A DNA stretch of 64,000 nucleotides from Tannerella serpentiformis. Lineage in GTDB: Bacteria; Bacteroidota; Bacteroidia; Bacteroidales; Tannerellaceae. Positions 10,761 to 18,591 of this stretch are shown here, one piece after another (positions within the stretch are counted from its first letter, which is position 1; every line of letters starts with the position of its first letter). Under the pieces are notes generated by a model. It was given only the letters and a program-made list of their open reading frames with translations, was not told the origin of the DNA and did not search any database. The translations under genes were made by a program, and so were the position numbers. Location: the NCBI RefSeq assembly GCF_003033925.1, contig NZ_CP028365.1:1550001-1614000 (forward strand), in the 5' to 3' direction.

Positions 10761-11609
10761 ATGAACAACGAGATGAAATGGACCCTCCGGACGATCGTGA
10801 GCGGTGCGGCGCTGCTGCTGGCGGTGGCCTGCGGAAAGGAAAAGGAGGCGCGCGCAGAGTTGGAGCGCGCACGGACGCTGTATGAGAGCCGACAATACCC
10901 AGCGGCACGCAACGCGATCGACACCCTGCGCATGCGATACCCGAAGGAGCTGGGGGTGATGAAAGAGGCCCTGCAATTGATGCGCCTCGTGGAGCGGGGC
11001 GAAAGCGAGCGAAACATCGCGTACTGCGACAGCCTCATCCCCGTGCGAGAGAAAGAGGTGGAGACGCTGAAGGCCGGCTTTGTGCTGGAGCGGGATGCAC
11101 GCTATGAGGAGGTCGGGCGCTATGTCCGGCCCGAGCATGCGGTGGAGCGCAACATCGGGCGGAGTTACCTGCGTTGCGGAGTGAACGAGCAGGGCGAGAT
11201 CTTCCTGGCCAGTGTGTACAGTGGCGGTGCGCCGATCAACCACACCGGTCTCAAGATCGAGGCGCCCGACGGGACGTATGCCGTCACGGCTGAGATCCCT
11301 TACGATGGGGGCGCGAACTACCGCTTCAAGGATGACGGACGGACGACAGAGGTGGTGACGTATGCCGGCGATAAAGGTCTCGATGCGATTCGCTTCGTGG
11401 ACGGTGTAGCCGAGGGAACCCGCCTGAGAGCAGTGTACACCGGCGGGCGCGCCTTCGCGATCGGACTGACCGAAGCCGACTGCCGCGCCATCCGTGCCAC
11501 ACTCCGCCTGGCGGAAGCCCTGACCGACATCGACGCCCTCAAAAAAGAACGCCAGAAAGCGGCCCGGAAGGTGGCCTACATCGAAGAACGCGAGGCGAAA
11601 GGCCGATGA
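10761..11609 (+). CDS. Putative lipoprotein of unknown function
   Basis: 282 residues. A short lipoprotein signal ends at the lipobox LLLAVACGK (cysteine about residue 25), so it is probably anchored in an envelope membrane. Next is a helical stretch resembling a tetratricopeptide pair (ELERARTLYESRQYPAARNAIDTLRMRYP), then a beta-rich part and a charged C-terminal coiled coil (LKKERQKAARKVAYIEEREAKGR). I do not recognise a named family; similar genes occur in Bacteroidales. An ATG four codons in could be the true start. It is followed by glyS after 128 bases, with a separate promoter box between. Confidence 0.75.
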   Translation: MNNEMKWTLRTIVSGAALLLAVACGKEKEARAELERARTLYESRQYPAARNAIDTLRMRYPKELGVMKEALQLMRLVERGESERNIAYCDSLIPVREKEVETLKAGFVLERDARYEEVGRYVRPEHAVERNIGRSYLRCGVNEQGEIFLASVYSGGAPINHTGLKIEAPDGTYAVTAEIPYDGGANYRFKDDGRTTEVVTYAGDKGLDAIRFVDGVAEGTRLRAVYTGGRAFAIGLTEADCRAIRATLRLAEALTDIDALKKERQKAARKVAYIEEREAKGR

Positions 11610-11700
11610 ACGACCGTCGACGACCCGTCCGAAAAGGGATGAGCACGGCCGAAATGAGTCGGGCGCCGATCCTCGACGGGTGATCAATTATAAATCGGTA

Positions 11701-11708
11701 TACTTTTG
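11701..11708 (+). promoter_or_regulatory. Promoter -7 box for glyS
   Basis: TACTTTTG lies 29 bases before the glyS ATG. No clear -33 element. Confidence 0.5.
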
Positions 11709-11737
11709 CCCCCCACTGAAAATTAAGTACATCAGAT

Positions 11738-13282
11738 ATGGCACGACAGGAAGATTTATTCAAGAAACTGATTGCACACTGCAAGGAATACGGCTTCGTA
11801 TTCCCTTCATCAGAGATCTACGACGGTCTCAGCGCCGTCTACGACTACGGACAATACGGCGTCGAGTTGAAAAACAACCTCAAACGTTACTGGTGGGATG
11901 GCATGACGCTGCTTCACGACAACATCGTCGGGATAGACGCTGCCATCTTTATGCACCCCACCGTTTGGAAGGCCTCAGGGCATGTGGACGCCTTTAACGA
12001 CCCCCTTATCGACAACCGAGACAGTAAGAAGCGCTATCGCGCCGACGTACTGATCGAGGACCACCTGGCCAAGATCGACGAGAAGATCTCGCGCGAGGTG
12101 GAGAAGGCCGCCAAGAAGTTTGGAGACAGCTTCGACGAGGCGATGTTCCGCAGCACCAACCCGCGCGTGGCCAAACACCAAGCCGAGCGCGACGCCATCC
12201 ACGAGCGATTCGCCCGCGCCATGAACGCGAACGACCTTGACGAGCTGCGACAAATCATCATCGATTGCGAGATCGTATGCCCCCTATCGGGCACGCGCAA
12301 CTGGACGGACGTACGCCAGTTCAACCTCATGTTTGCCACCGAAATGGGATCGACAGCCGATGGCGCCATGAAAGTTTACCTCCGCCCCGAAACGGCGCAG
12401 GGAATCTTTGTCAACTTCCTCAATGTCCAGAAAACGGGACGCATGAAGATCCCCTTCGGCATTGCTCAGATCGGAAAGGCCTTCCGAAATGAGATCGTCG
12501 CGCGGCAATTCATTTTCAGGATGCGGGAGTTTGAGCAGATGGAGATGCAATTCTTTGTTCGGCCAGGCGAAGAGCTCACCTGGTTTGCCCGTTGGAAAGA
12601 AGCGCGCATGCGCTGGCACCGCAACCTCGGCCTTGGGGACGCGAAGTATCGCTTCCACGACCACGAAAAGCTGGCTCACTATGCCAATGCAGCTACGGAT
12701 ATCGAGTACGAGATGCCTTTCGGATTCAAGGAAGTGGAAGGGATTCACAGCCGCACCAATTTCGACCTTTCGCAACACGAGAAGTTCTCCGGCAAGAAGA
12801 TACAATATTTCGATGCAGAGCTGGGGACGAGCTACACGCCCTATGTGATCGAAACCTCGATCGGTGTCGACCGCCTGTTCCTCAGCATACTGGCCGGGGC
12901 ATACACCGAAGAGACCCTCGAAGGGGGCGACACCCGCGTCGTATTGAAGCTCCCCCCCGCGCTGGCGCCCATTAAGTTGGCCGTTTTGCCCCTTGTTCGC
13001 AAAGATGGGCTGGCCGAGAAAGCCGAAGAGATCCTCCACATGCTGCGCTTCGACTTCCGCTGCCAGTACGACGAGAAGGACTCCATCGGCAAGCGTTACC
13101 GCCGGCAGGATGCCATCGGGACGCCCTACTGCATCACGGTCGATTACGACACCATGCGCGATAACACCGTCACGATCCGTTTCCGCGACACGATGGAGCA
13201 GGAACGCGTGTCGATCGACCGCCTCCACGAGATTATCTCCGACCGCGTCAGTCTGCGCAGCTTATTGGAGGGTCTGAAATGA
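11738..13282 (+). CDS. glyS: Glycine--tRNA ligase (single-chain alpha2 type)
   Basis: A 514-residue class II aminoacyl-tRNA synthetase that charges tRNA-Gly. It is the homodimeric form, not the alpha2-beta2 form of Proteobacteria. Class II motifs are present: FRNEIVARQFIFRMREFEQMEMQFF (motifs 1-2), TSYTPYVIETSIGVDRLF (motif 3), and a C-terminal anticodon-binding domain beginning near LAPIKLAVLPLV. The glycine-specific N-terminus YGFVFPSSEIYDGLSAVYD is complete. The stop overlaps the ATG of the next gene by four bases (ATGA), so the two are translationally coupled. Confidence 0.97.
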   Translation: MARQEDLFKKLIAHCKEYGFVFPSSEIYDGLSAVYDYGQYGVELKNNLKRYWWDGMTLLHDNIVGIDAAIFMHPTVWKASGHVDAFNDPLIDNRDSKKRYRADVLIEDHLAKIDEKISREVEKAAKKFGDSFDEAMFRSTNPRVAKHQAERDAIHERFARAMNANDLDELRQIIIDCEIVCPLSGTRNWTDVRQFNLMFATEMGSTADGAMKVYLRPETAQGIFVNFLNVQKTGRMKIPFGIAQIGKAFRNEIVARQFIFRMREFEQMEMQFFVRPGEELTWFARWKEARMRWHRNLGLGDAKYRFHDHEKLAHYANAATDIEYEMPFGFKEVEGIHSRTNFDLSQHEKFSGKKIQYFDAELGTSYTPYVIETSIGVDRLFLSILAGAYTEETLEGGDTRVVLKLPPALAPIKLAVLPLVRKDGLAEKAEEILHMLRFDFRCQYDEKDSIGKRYRRQDAIGTPYCITVDYDTMRDNTVTIRFRDTMEQERVSIDRLHEIISDRVSLRSLLEGLK

Positions 13283-13887
13283 AACGGACGCTCCACCTCC
13301 TCGCTTCCCTCTGTTTGGCAGCCGTCCTGATCGGCGTCGTCACCGCTTGCAGCAAAACGGAAGACGACTCGGCCGAACGTTGGCGCACGGCCAACGATGC
13401 CGCCTTCGCTGCCATTAAGAGTAATGCCTCCTACACCGAAATCAAATCGCCCGGCCACGAGGGTAGCATCTACTACAAAGAGCTGAAGAAGGGCACGGGC
13501 ACGAAGCCGATCCTCTTCACCAGCACCGTGAGCCTCTATGCCCACGGTCGCTTCGTGGCCGACTATCCGGATAACAAGTATATACGTCAGGGCGCGGTCT
13601 TCCAGTCGTGGCTGGAGGCCGATGGCGTGCCGTTTACGACCCTTGTCTCGAGCGTCGGAAAGGTGCCGAAGGACTACAGGGCCCACATCTTGACCAACGG
13701 CGTGCGCGTGGCCCTGCAATACATGCACGAGGGCGACCGGTGGGAGGTGTGGGTGCCTTACACGCTCGGTCTCGGCGAAAATGATGGGAGCTTGTTCATC
13801 AACGTGATGCCAAGTAGCAGCGCCACAAAGATCCCCGCTTACTCGACACTCGTCTTCGAAATCGAGGTCGTTGGTGTCCACTCCTAA
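13279..13887 (+). CDS. FKBP-type peptidyl-prolyl isomerase-like lipoprotein
   Basis: A 202-residue predicted lipoprotein: a hydrophobic signal with lipobox GVVTACSK (cysteine about residue 25), a short linker, then one FKBP-like domain of about 130 residues. The fold pattern shows in YYKELKKGTGTKP, the strand with FVADYP, MHEGDRWEVWVPYTLGLG and the last strand STLVFEIEVVGV. FKBP domains speed prolyl isomerisation of exported proteins. Some aromatic active-site positions are hard to place, so activity is uncertain. It overlaps glyS by four bases and is followed 15 bases later by the SGNH gene, so the three probably form one operon. Confidence 0.85.
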   Translation: MKRTLHLLASLCLAAVLIGVVTACSKTEDDSAERWRTANDAAFAAIKSNASYTEIKSPGHEGSIYYKELKKGTGTKPILFTSTVSLYAHGRFVADYPDNKYIRQGAVFQSWLEADGVPFTTLVSSVGKVPKDYRAHILTNGVRVALQYMHEGDRWEVWVPYTLGLGENDGSLFINVMPSSSATKIPAYSTLVFEIEVVGVHS

Positions 13888-13902
13888 CGCCAGGCCTCAG
13901 CT

Positions 13903-14700
13903 ATGAAAAAGACTTACATCGGACTCACTTGCCTGCTCTTCCTTTCGCTCGCGCTCTTCGTTGCGCTGTCGTTTTACGGCGACTCCCTCGAGCGATGGCA
14001 CATCAAGACCGGTTCCTTCGCCCGTGTCCTTCGCGGCGAGGCGGACCGTCGCCAACGCCCGCCCTCACCCGCAGCCGACAGCACGCGCGCCGTCAGTCAG
14101 GCGCCGGGCCAGAATTTCTCGCAGACGGTCGACACGGCCCGCAAGTCCATCCTCTTCATCGGCGACTCGATGCTCGAGGGTCTCGGGCCGCGCCTGGCCG
14201 CCTATGCCGAGGAAAATGGCCATACGCTCGTCAATGTCATCTGGTACAGCTCCACCACCGAGGTGTGGGGGCGCACCGAAAAGCTGAAAGAGTATATCGC
14301 TGAGTATCAACCGGACTACATTTTTGTCAGCCTCGGTGGCAACGAGCTTTTCGTGAGCGACATCCGCGACCGGAGGCAGAAATACCTCGATAATATGCTC
14401 TCCCAGATCGGCGACATCCCCTTCGTCTGGATCGGCCCGCCCAACTGGAAGCCCGACACGGGCATCAACGAGATGCTCGCCGAGACCCTCCGCCCCGGAC
14501 AGTTCTACCTCTCCTATACGCCCGACCAACACTACGACCGGGCGCGCGATGGCGCCCATCCGACGCGCGCTTCGGCTTCGGCGTGGATGGATCGCGTCTG
14601 TGCATGGGTCATGAAGAGCGCCGCGCACCGCATTGTTCTCCATCGCCCGAAGGCCGCCCGCGCCACTTGCCACACCGTCGTCCTGGCTCCGGCCAAATGA
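13903..14700 (+). CDS. SGNH/GDSL-fold hydrolase or acyltransferase, membrane-anchored
   Basis: 265 residues. An N-terminal hydrophobic segment (IGLTCLLFLSLALFVALSFYG) anchors it in the membrane, a proline-rich linker follows, then the SGNH domain. The catalytic serine is in ILFIGDSMLEGL (block I), the block III asparagine in SLGGNELF, and the Asp-His pair in RDGAHPT (block V). Such a protein beside an MBOAT gene usually receives acetyl groups from it and places them on a surface polysaccharide. The MBOAT gene is indeed the next gene (15378), but a 41-bp array separates them. The last 40 residues are basic and unlike the family. Confidence 0.85.
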   Translation: MKKTYIGLTCLLFLSLALFVALSFYGDSLERWHIKTGSFARVLRGEADRRQRPPSPAADSTRAVSQAPGQNFSQTVDTARKSILFIGDSMLEGLGPRLAAYAEENGHTLVNVIWYSSTTEVWGRTEKLKEYIAEYQPDYIFVSLGGNELFVSDIRDRRQKYLDNMLSQIGDIPFVWIGPPNWKPDTGINEMLAETLRPGQFYLSYTPDQHYDRARDGAHPTRASASAWMDRVCAWVMKSAAHRIVLHRPKAARATCHTVVLAPAK

Positions 14701-14739
14701 CCTTTCGCGAGGCGCGGCGACGGCGGGCAGCCCATTTCT

Positions 14740-15205
14740 CCCCCGTTCCGGAAGGCTATTGTAAGCCGTCGATAGTGCTTACTTTTTAAGGGAAGTCGAT
14801 TGTAGGTCGTAGATAGCGCTTACTTTTCGAGGGAAGCTCATTGCAAGCCGTCGACAGCGCTTACTTTTTGAGGGAAGCCAATTGCAAGCCGTCAACAGCA
14901 AAAACTTTTTGAGGGAAGCGAATTGTAAGCCGTCAATAGCAAAAACTTTTTGAGGGAAGCGAATTGTAAGCCGTCAACAGCAAAAACTTTTTGAGGGAAG
15001 CCAATTGCAAGCCGTCAACAGCAAAAACTTTTTGAGGGAAGCCAATTGCAAGCCGTCAACAGCAAAAACTTTTTGAGGGAAGCCCATTGCAAGCCGTCGA
15101 CAGTGCTTCCCCTTTAAGGGGAGCTAATTGTACGTTATCTATTTTACATACTTTTTAAGGGAAGCGCATTGCACATCGTTTATGGCGCGTCCTTTTTAGC
15201 GGAAA
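14740..15205. repeat. Array A4: 41-bp periodic array, about 11 units
   Basis: Between the SGNH and MBOAT genes. The ATTG of each unit recurs at 14758, 14799, 14840, 14881 and so on to 15168, always 41 bp. The typical unit reads ATTG, CAAGCCGTCAACAGC, AAAAACTTTTT, GAGGGAAGCC. AAAAACTTTTT is a palindrome; another unit has CCCCTTTAAGGGG at the same place. The middle units are nearly identical and the outer ones more diverged. The remaining bases to 15377 hold no gene that I can see. Confidence 0.92.
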
Positions 15206-15377
15206 TCCTTTCGGGGGCAGACAACACCCCATTTTTTTTGAGATCAAACGAATCGCGGGCCATCGGCGGGCCTATTTTTGGGGGAAAAGCACGCCCGATC
15301 CCGATTTTTGGCGCACTCGATCTCGGTAAAGACTACACATTCAGAATCATTCAAGCATCCTATTTCATACAACTCCG

Positions 15378-16880
15378 ATGAACTCCTTACCAGACCTCTC
15401 CACCCTGACCGACCGGCTGCTCGCGCTGCTGGGTCCGGACGCCTCCCATCCGTTGATGTTCTCCAGCGGACTTTTTTGGGTCCTTTTCGTCGCCTTCTTG
15501 CCCGTCTACGCCTGGCTGCGCAACAGTGGTCGGATCGCGGCAATGAAAATCTTCGTTTCGGCCTTCAGCCTTTACTTCTTTTTCCACAACAGCGGCTGGC
15601 TCTTCCTCCTGCTCGTCTTCACGGCGGCTATCGACTGGGATGTATCGCACCGCATCGCGTCCGCGAGCAGCGTCGGCACCCGTCGTGCGTGGCTCCTTTT
15701 TTCGCTCACCCTCTCTCTCGGCGTGCTGGTGGCCTTCAAATACACCAACTTCTTTATCGACAACCTGCGCATGCTCACCGGCGACGCCGCTTTCCGTCCC
15801 GTCAGCCTCACGCTGCCCCTCGGATTGTCGTTTTACACCTTCCGCACCATCAGTTACGTCGTCGACGTCTTCCGGAGCCGCATCGCTCCCGCGCGCTCGT
15901 TCCTCGACTATCTCTTTTTCCTCTCCTTCTTCCCCTGCCTCACCGCCGGACCGATCGTAAGGGCCGACCACTTCATGCCGCAGCTCACCGCCGAGGCCCT
16001 TCGCCAGCCCGTCGACCGTGCACGCATCTACGGCGGATTTTTTACCGTCCTGATGGGCGTCATCAAGAAGGCCGTCATCGCCGATTACCTGGCGCAGTAC
16101 AGCAACATCGCTTTCGGCAACCCGTCAGGCTACTCGGGCGTCGAGCTTCTCATGGGCGCTTTGGGATATGGGCTGCAGATCTATTGCGACTTCTCTGGCT
16201 ACAGCGATATGGCCATCGGGCTGGGCGCCATCCTCGGTTACGATCTGGGGATAAACTTCGATTTCCCCTACCGCTCGCGAAACGTCACCGAGTTTTGGCG
16301 TCGGTGGCACATCTCGCTCTCTCTCTGGCTTCGGGATTACCTCTACATCCCGCTGGGTGGCAACCGTCGGGGCGCGGCAAGGCAGTATGTCAACCTACTC
16401 GTGACCATGCTCCTCGGCGGACTCTGGCACGGCGCCGCGTGGACGTTCATCGCCTGGGGCGCAGGCCACGGCGTCGCCCTCTGTCTGCACAAGCGGTGCA
16501 AGGTGTGGCTCGATCGACTGCCGGACGGTGGCCTTATCGGATTTCTTTCGTGGGCGCTCACGTTCGCATGGGTCATCTTCCTCTTCATTTTCTTCCGTGC
16601 CGATAGTTTCGATACGGCTCGCGAAATGATTGTAGGTATCGCCACGCGCTTCGATCCCGCTTACTTCCCCGAGTTTGCCAAGGTGCGCTACGTCTGGACG
16701 GCCATCTTCCTTTCCATTTTCGCCTTCCACTTCGTCCCCACCCGCTTCTACGACCGCCTGCGCGACCTCTTCGTGCGTAGCCCGTGGATCATCAAGTTTG
16801 CCATCTTCGTCGGTGTCGTGCAACTCGTCATCAGTTTCGCCTCGGCCGACGTCCAGCCCTTCATCTACACCCAATTCTGA
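15378..16880 (+). CDS. MBOAT family membrane-bound O-acyltransferase (AlgI-like)
   Basis: A 500-residue protein with about ten membrane spans. Family members move acyl groups, usually acetyl, across the inner membrane onto polysaccharides. Conserved parts are LPLGLSFYTFRTISYVVD, the loop DYLFFLSFFPCLTAGPIVRA, FWRRWHISLSLWLRDYLYIPLGGNR, and LLGGLWHGAAWTF with the catalytic histidine. The SGNH protein encoded upstream is the likely periplasmic partner. The polysaccharide it modifies cannot be told from the sequence. YraN follows nine bases after the stop. Confidence 0.93.
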   Translation: MNSLPDLSTLTDRLLALLGPDASHPLMFSSGLFWVLFVAFLPVYAWLRNSGRIAAMKIFVSAFSLYFFFHNSGWLFLLLVFTAAIDWDVSHRIASASSVGTRRAWLLFSLTLSLGVLVAFKYTNFFIDNLRMLTGDAAFRPVSLTLPLGLSFYTFRTISYVVDVFRSRIAPARSFLDYLFFLSFFPCLTAGPIVRADHFMPQLTAEALRQPVDRARIYGGFFTVLMGVIKKAVIADYLAQYSNIAFGNPSGYSGVELLMGALGYGLQIYCDFSGYSDMAIGLGAILGYDLGINFDFPYRSRNVTEFWRRWHISLSLWLRDYLYIPLGGNRRGAARQYVNLLVTMLLGGLWHGAAWTFIAWGAGHGVALCLHKRCKVWLDRLPDGGLIGFLSWALTFAWVIFLFIFFRADSFDTAREMIVGIATRFDPAYFPEFAKVRYVWTAIFLSIFAFHFVPTRFYDRLRDLFVRSPWIIKFAIFVGVVQLVISFASADVQPFIYTQF

Positions 16881-16889
16881 TCCCGACGT

Positions 16890-17261
16890 ATGGCCAAGAA
16901 GAAAACCGAGATCGGACGCGCTGGCGAGGCCGTGGCCCGCAAGTATCTGGAGCAGCGCGGCTATCGCGTTTTGCACATCAATTGGCGTCACGGCCACTAT
17001 GAGCTTGACATTGTGGCCCGCCTACCCGACCTGCTCGTCGTCGTCGAAGTCAAGACGCGCGACCAACACCGCATCATGGAGCCAGAGGACGCCGTAGATA
17101 AGGCCAAGATCCGCCGCACGGTAGCTGCCGCCGACGCCTATGTCCAGACGTTCGACATCGATCTGCCTGTCCAGTTCGACATCCTCAGCCTGATCAAACG
17201 CAGCGACGGAACCTACCACGTGGAGCACATCGAGGACGCTTTTTATGCCCCTGTTCAGTGA
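16890..17261 (+). CDS. YraN family protein (UPF0102), nuclease-like fold
   Basis: A 123-residue protein with the restriction-endonuclease-like fold of the UPF0102 family: GRAGEAVARKYLEQRGYRVLHINWRHGHYELDIVARLPDLLVVVEVKTR, in which E, D and ExK form the nuclease-like metal site. Its cellular role is not settled. It is complete and follows the MBOAT gene by nine bases, so it is probably co-transcribed. A promoter box and a terminator hairpin come before the next gene. Confidence 0.9.
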   Translation: MAKKKTEIGRAGEAVARKYLEQRGYRVLHINWRHGHYELDIVARLPDLLVVVEVKTRDQHRIMEPEDAVDKAKIRRTVAAADAYVQTFDIDLPVQFDILSLIKRSDGTYHVEHIEDAFYAPVQ

Positions 17262-17301
17262 GTCGGAGCACTTCTGAGCACTCTCGCTAAATCTTTGTAT
17301 G

Positions 17302-17309
17302 TATTTTTG
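17302..17309 (+). promoter_or_regulatory. Promoter -7 box upstream of the mmcQ leader
   Basis: TATTTTTG fits TAnnTTTG. It lies about 130 bases before the next start codon and about 40 bases before a terminator hairpin. No good -33 element. Confidence 0.45.
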
Positions 17310-17315
17310 CGCCGA

Positions 17316-17383
17316 ATAACAAAAACCGTTATCTCCTGCAGAAGATAGATAGCCACCCCGGAAAGTCCGGTGCGGCTTTTTTT
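17316..17383 (+). ncRNA. Possible small RNA or attenuated leader before the MmcQ gene
   Basis: A short region bounded by a -7 box (17302) and a terminator (17351-17383). ATCTCCTG at 17331-17338 is exactly complementary to CAGGAGAT at 17397-17404, beyond the terminator, so an alternative pairing across the terminator is possible. This could be an independent RNA of about 70 bases or a transcription attenuator for the MmcQ-birA genes. I do not recognise a known RNA class. Confidence 0.35.
17351..17383 (+). terminator. Rho-independent terminator in the leader of the MmcQ gene
   Basis: AGCC..CCGGA / TCCGG..GGCT with a short internal mismatch, followed by seven T residues. Confidence 0.75.
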
Positions 17384-17439
17384 ACGTAAAGTGAAACAGG
17401 AGATCATCGCATTTCCGTTGCGAACTAGATTTTAGAATT

Positions 17440-17796
17440 ATGAATATCGAAGAAGTACGTGATTACTGCCTGAAACTGAAGAACGCCGAAGAGTCGTTCC
17501 CCTTCGGCGAGGACACCTTAGTCTTCAAAGTCGAGGGCAAGATGTTTCTAGCCATGTCGTTGAACGACGAGGATCCCCACGTGGCCGTCAAATGCGACCC
17601 CGACGAGGCCCTCCTTCTCCGCGATCGCTACAAAGCCGTCGTGCCGGCCCATCATTTCAACAAGAAGCACTGGAACGACATCTACCTGAACCGCGACATG
17701 AACGACCACGACATCCGTCGCTGGATCCTTCATTCTTACGAGTCTGTCATACTCCAGCTCCCCGCCGCCATCAGGCGCAAGTACGAGTATGTCTGA
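17440..17796 (+). CDS. MmcQ/YjbR family protein
   Basis: A 118-residue single-domain protein of the MmcQ/YjbR family. Visible hallmarks are MNIEEVRDYCLKLKNAEESFPFGEDTLVFKVEGKMFLAM, the KCDPDEALLLRDRY segment, and KKHWNDIYLNRDM. The fold resembles a double-wing DNA-binding domain, but the job of the family is not established. The start is the ATG at 17440 with no other candidate nearby. It overlaps birA by eight bases, so the two genes are coupled. Confidence 0.9.
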   Translation: MNIEEVRDYCLKLKNAEESFPFGEDTLVFKVEGKMFLAMSLNDEDPHVAVKCDPDEALLLRDRYKAVVPAHHFNKKHWNDIYLNRDMNDHDIRRWILHSYESVILQLPAAIRRKYEYV

Positions 17797-18553
17797 CCTG
17801 CAGCCCACACCACACACTCCGCGCATCATTCGTCTGCGCGAGACCGAGTCCACCAACCGCTATCTGCACGAGCGGCTGGCGGACGACGAGGTGCCGTCGG
17901 ACGGTACGATCGTCGTGAGCGACTTCCAGTCCGGAGGGCGAGGTCAGCCGGGCAACTCCTGGGAGTCGGAGGCTGGCCAGAACCTCACCTTCAGCCTCCT
18001 TTATGAGCCGTGTGCCATGCCCGCCAACCGTTCCTTCCGCATCTCTGAGATCGCGGCCCTCAGCGTAAAGCACACCCTGGATCGGTACACGGCGGGCATC
18101 GCTGTGAAGTGGCCTAACGACGTCTATTGGCACGACCGCAAGATCTGTGGCATGCTCATCGAGAACCTGCTCGAGGGCAGCGCTGTCGGGCGGTCGATCA
18201 TCGGGATCGGACTCAACCTCAACCAAACCGTCTTTCGTTCTGACGCCCCCAACCCCGTCTCGCTGACTCAAATCACGGGTCAGCGCTATGACCCGTTGGA
18301 GATACTCGGCCTATGGTACGGCCATTTCTGCGACCTCCGCGACCGACTCGAGGCCGGGACGGACGGTGAGGCCGACGTCCATCAGGCGTATGTCCACGCC
18401 CTCTATCGTCGCGACGGCTTCCATCCCTATGCCGATGCCGACGGAACGTTCGAGGCTGCGATCGAAGCCATCGAACCGGGCGGCCACATGCTGCTCCGTC
18501 GCTCGGACGGCCGCATCTCTCGCTACGCTTTCAAGGAAGTGAGCTTCCTCTGA
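17789..18553 (+). CDS. birA: Biotin--[acetyl-CoA-carboxylase] ligase
   Basis: A 254-residue biotin protein ligase without the N-terminal DNA-binding domain, so it should biotinylate carboxylases but not repress genes. The ATP/biotin-binding motif GGRGQPGNSWES is near residues 50-61, KWPNDVYW follows, and KICGMLIEN gives the catalytic lysine region; a short C-terminal SH3-like domain ends the protein. GRGQPGN replaces the more common GRGRxGR, as seen in other Bacteroidota. It overlaps the MmcQ gene by eight bases and is followed 38 bases later by the antiporter. Confidence 0.95.
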   Translation: MSDLQPTPHTPRIIRLRETESTNRYLHERLADDEVPSDGTIVVSDFQSGGRGQPGNSWESEAGQNLTFSLLYEPCAMPANRSFRISEIAALSVKHTLDRYTAGIAVKWPNDVYWHDRKICGMLIENLLEGSAVGRSIIGIGLNLNQTVFRSDAPNPVSLTQITGQRYDPLEILGLWYGHFCDLRDRLEAGTDGEADVHQAYVHALYRRDGFHPYADADGTFEAAIEAIEPGGHMLLRRSDGRISRYAFKEVSFL

Positions 18554-18591
18554 AGCTCCCACCCCACGACATACGCTCCGACGCTTCTAAG

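Noticed and set aside
12284-13228. A 314-codon frame antisense to glyS, and similar long antisense frames at 22205-23512 (metK), 35205-36647 (GH3) and 42763-44112 (U32)
   Set aside because: Antisense frames are common in GC-rich genes; all lie opposite clear conserved genes.
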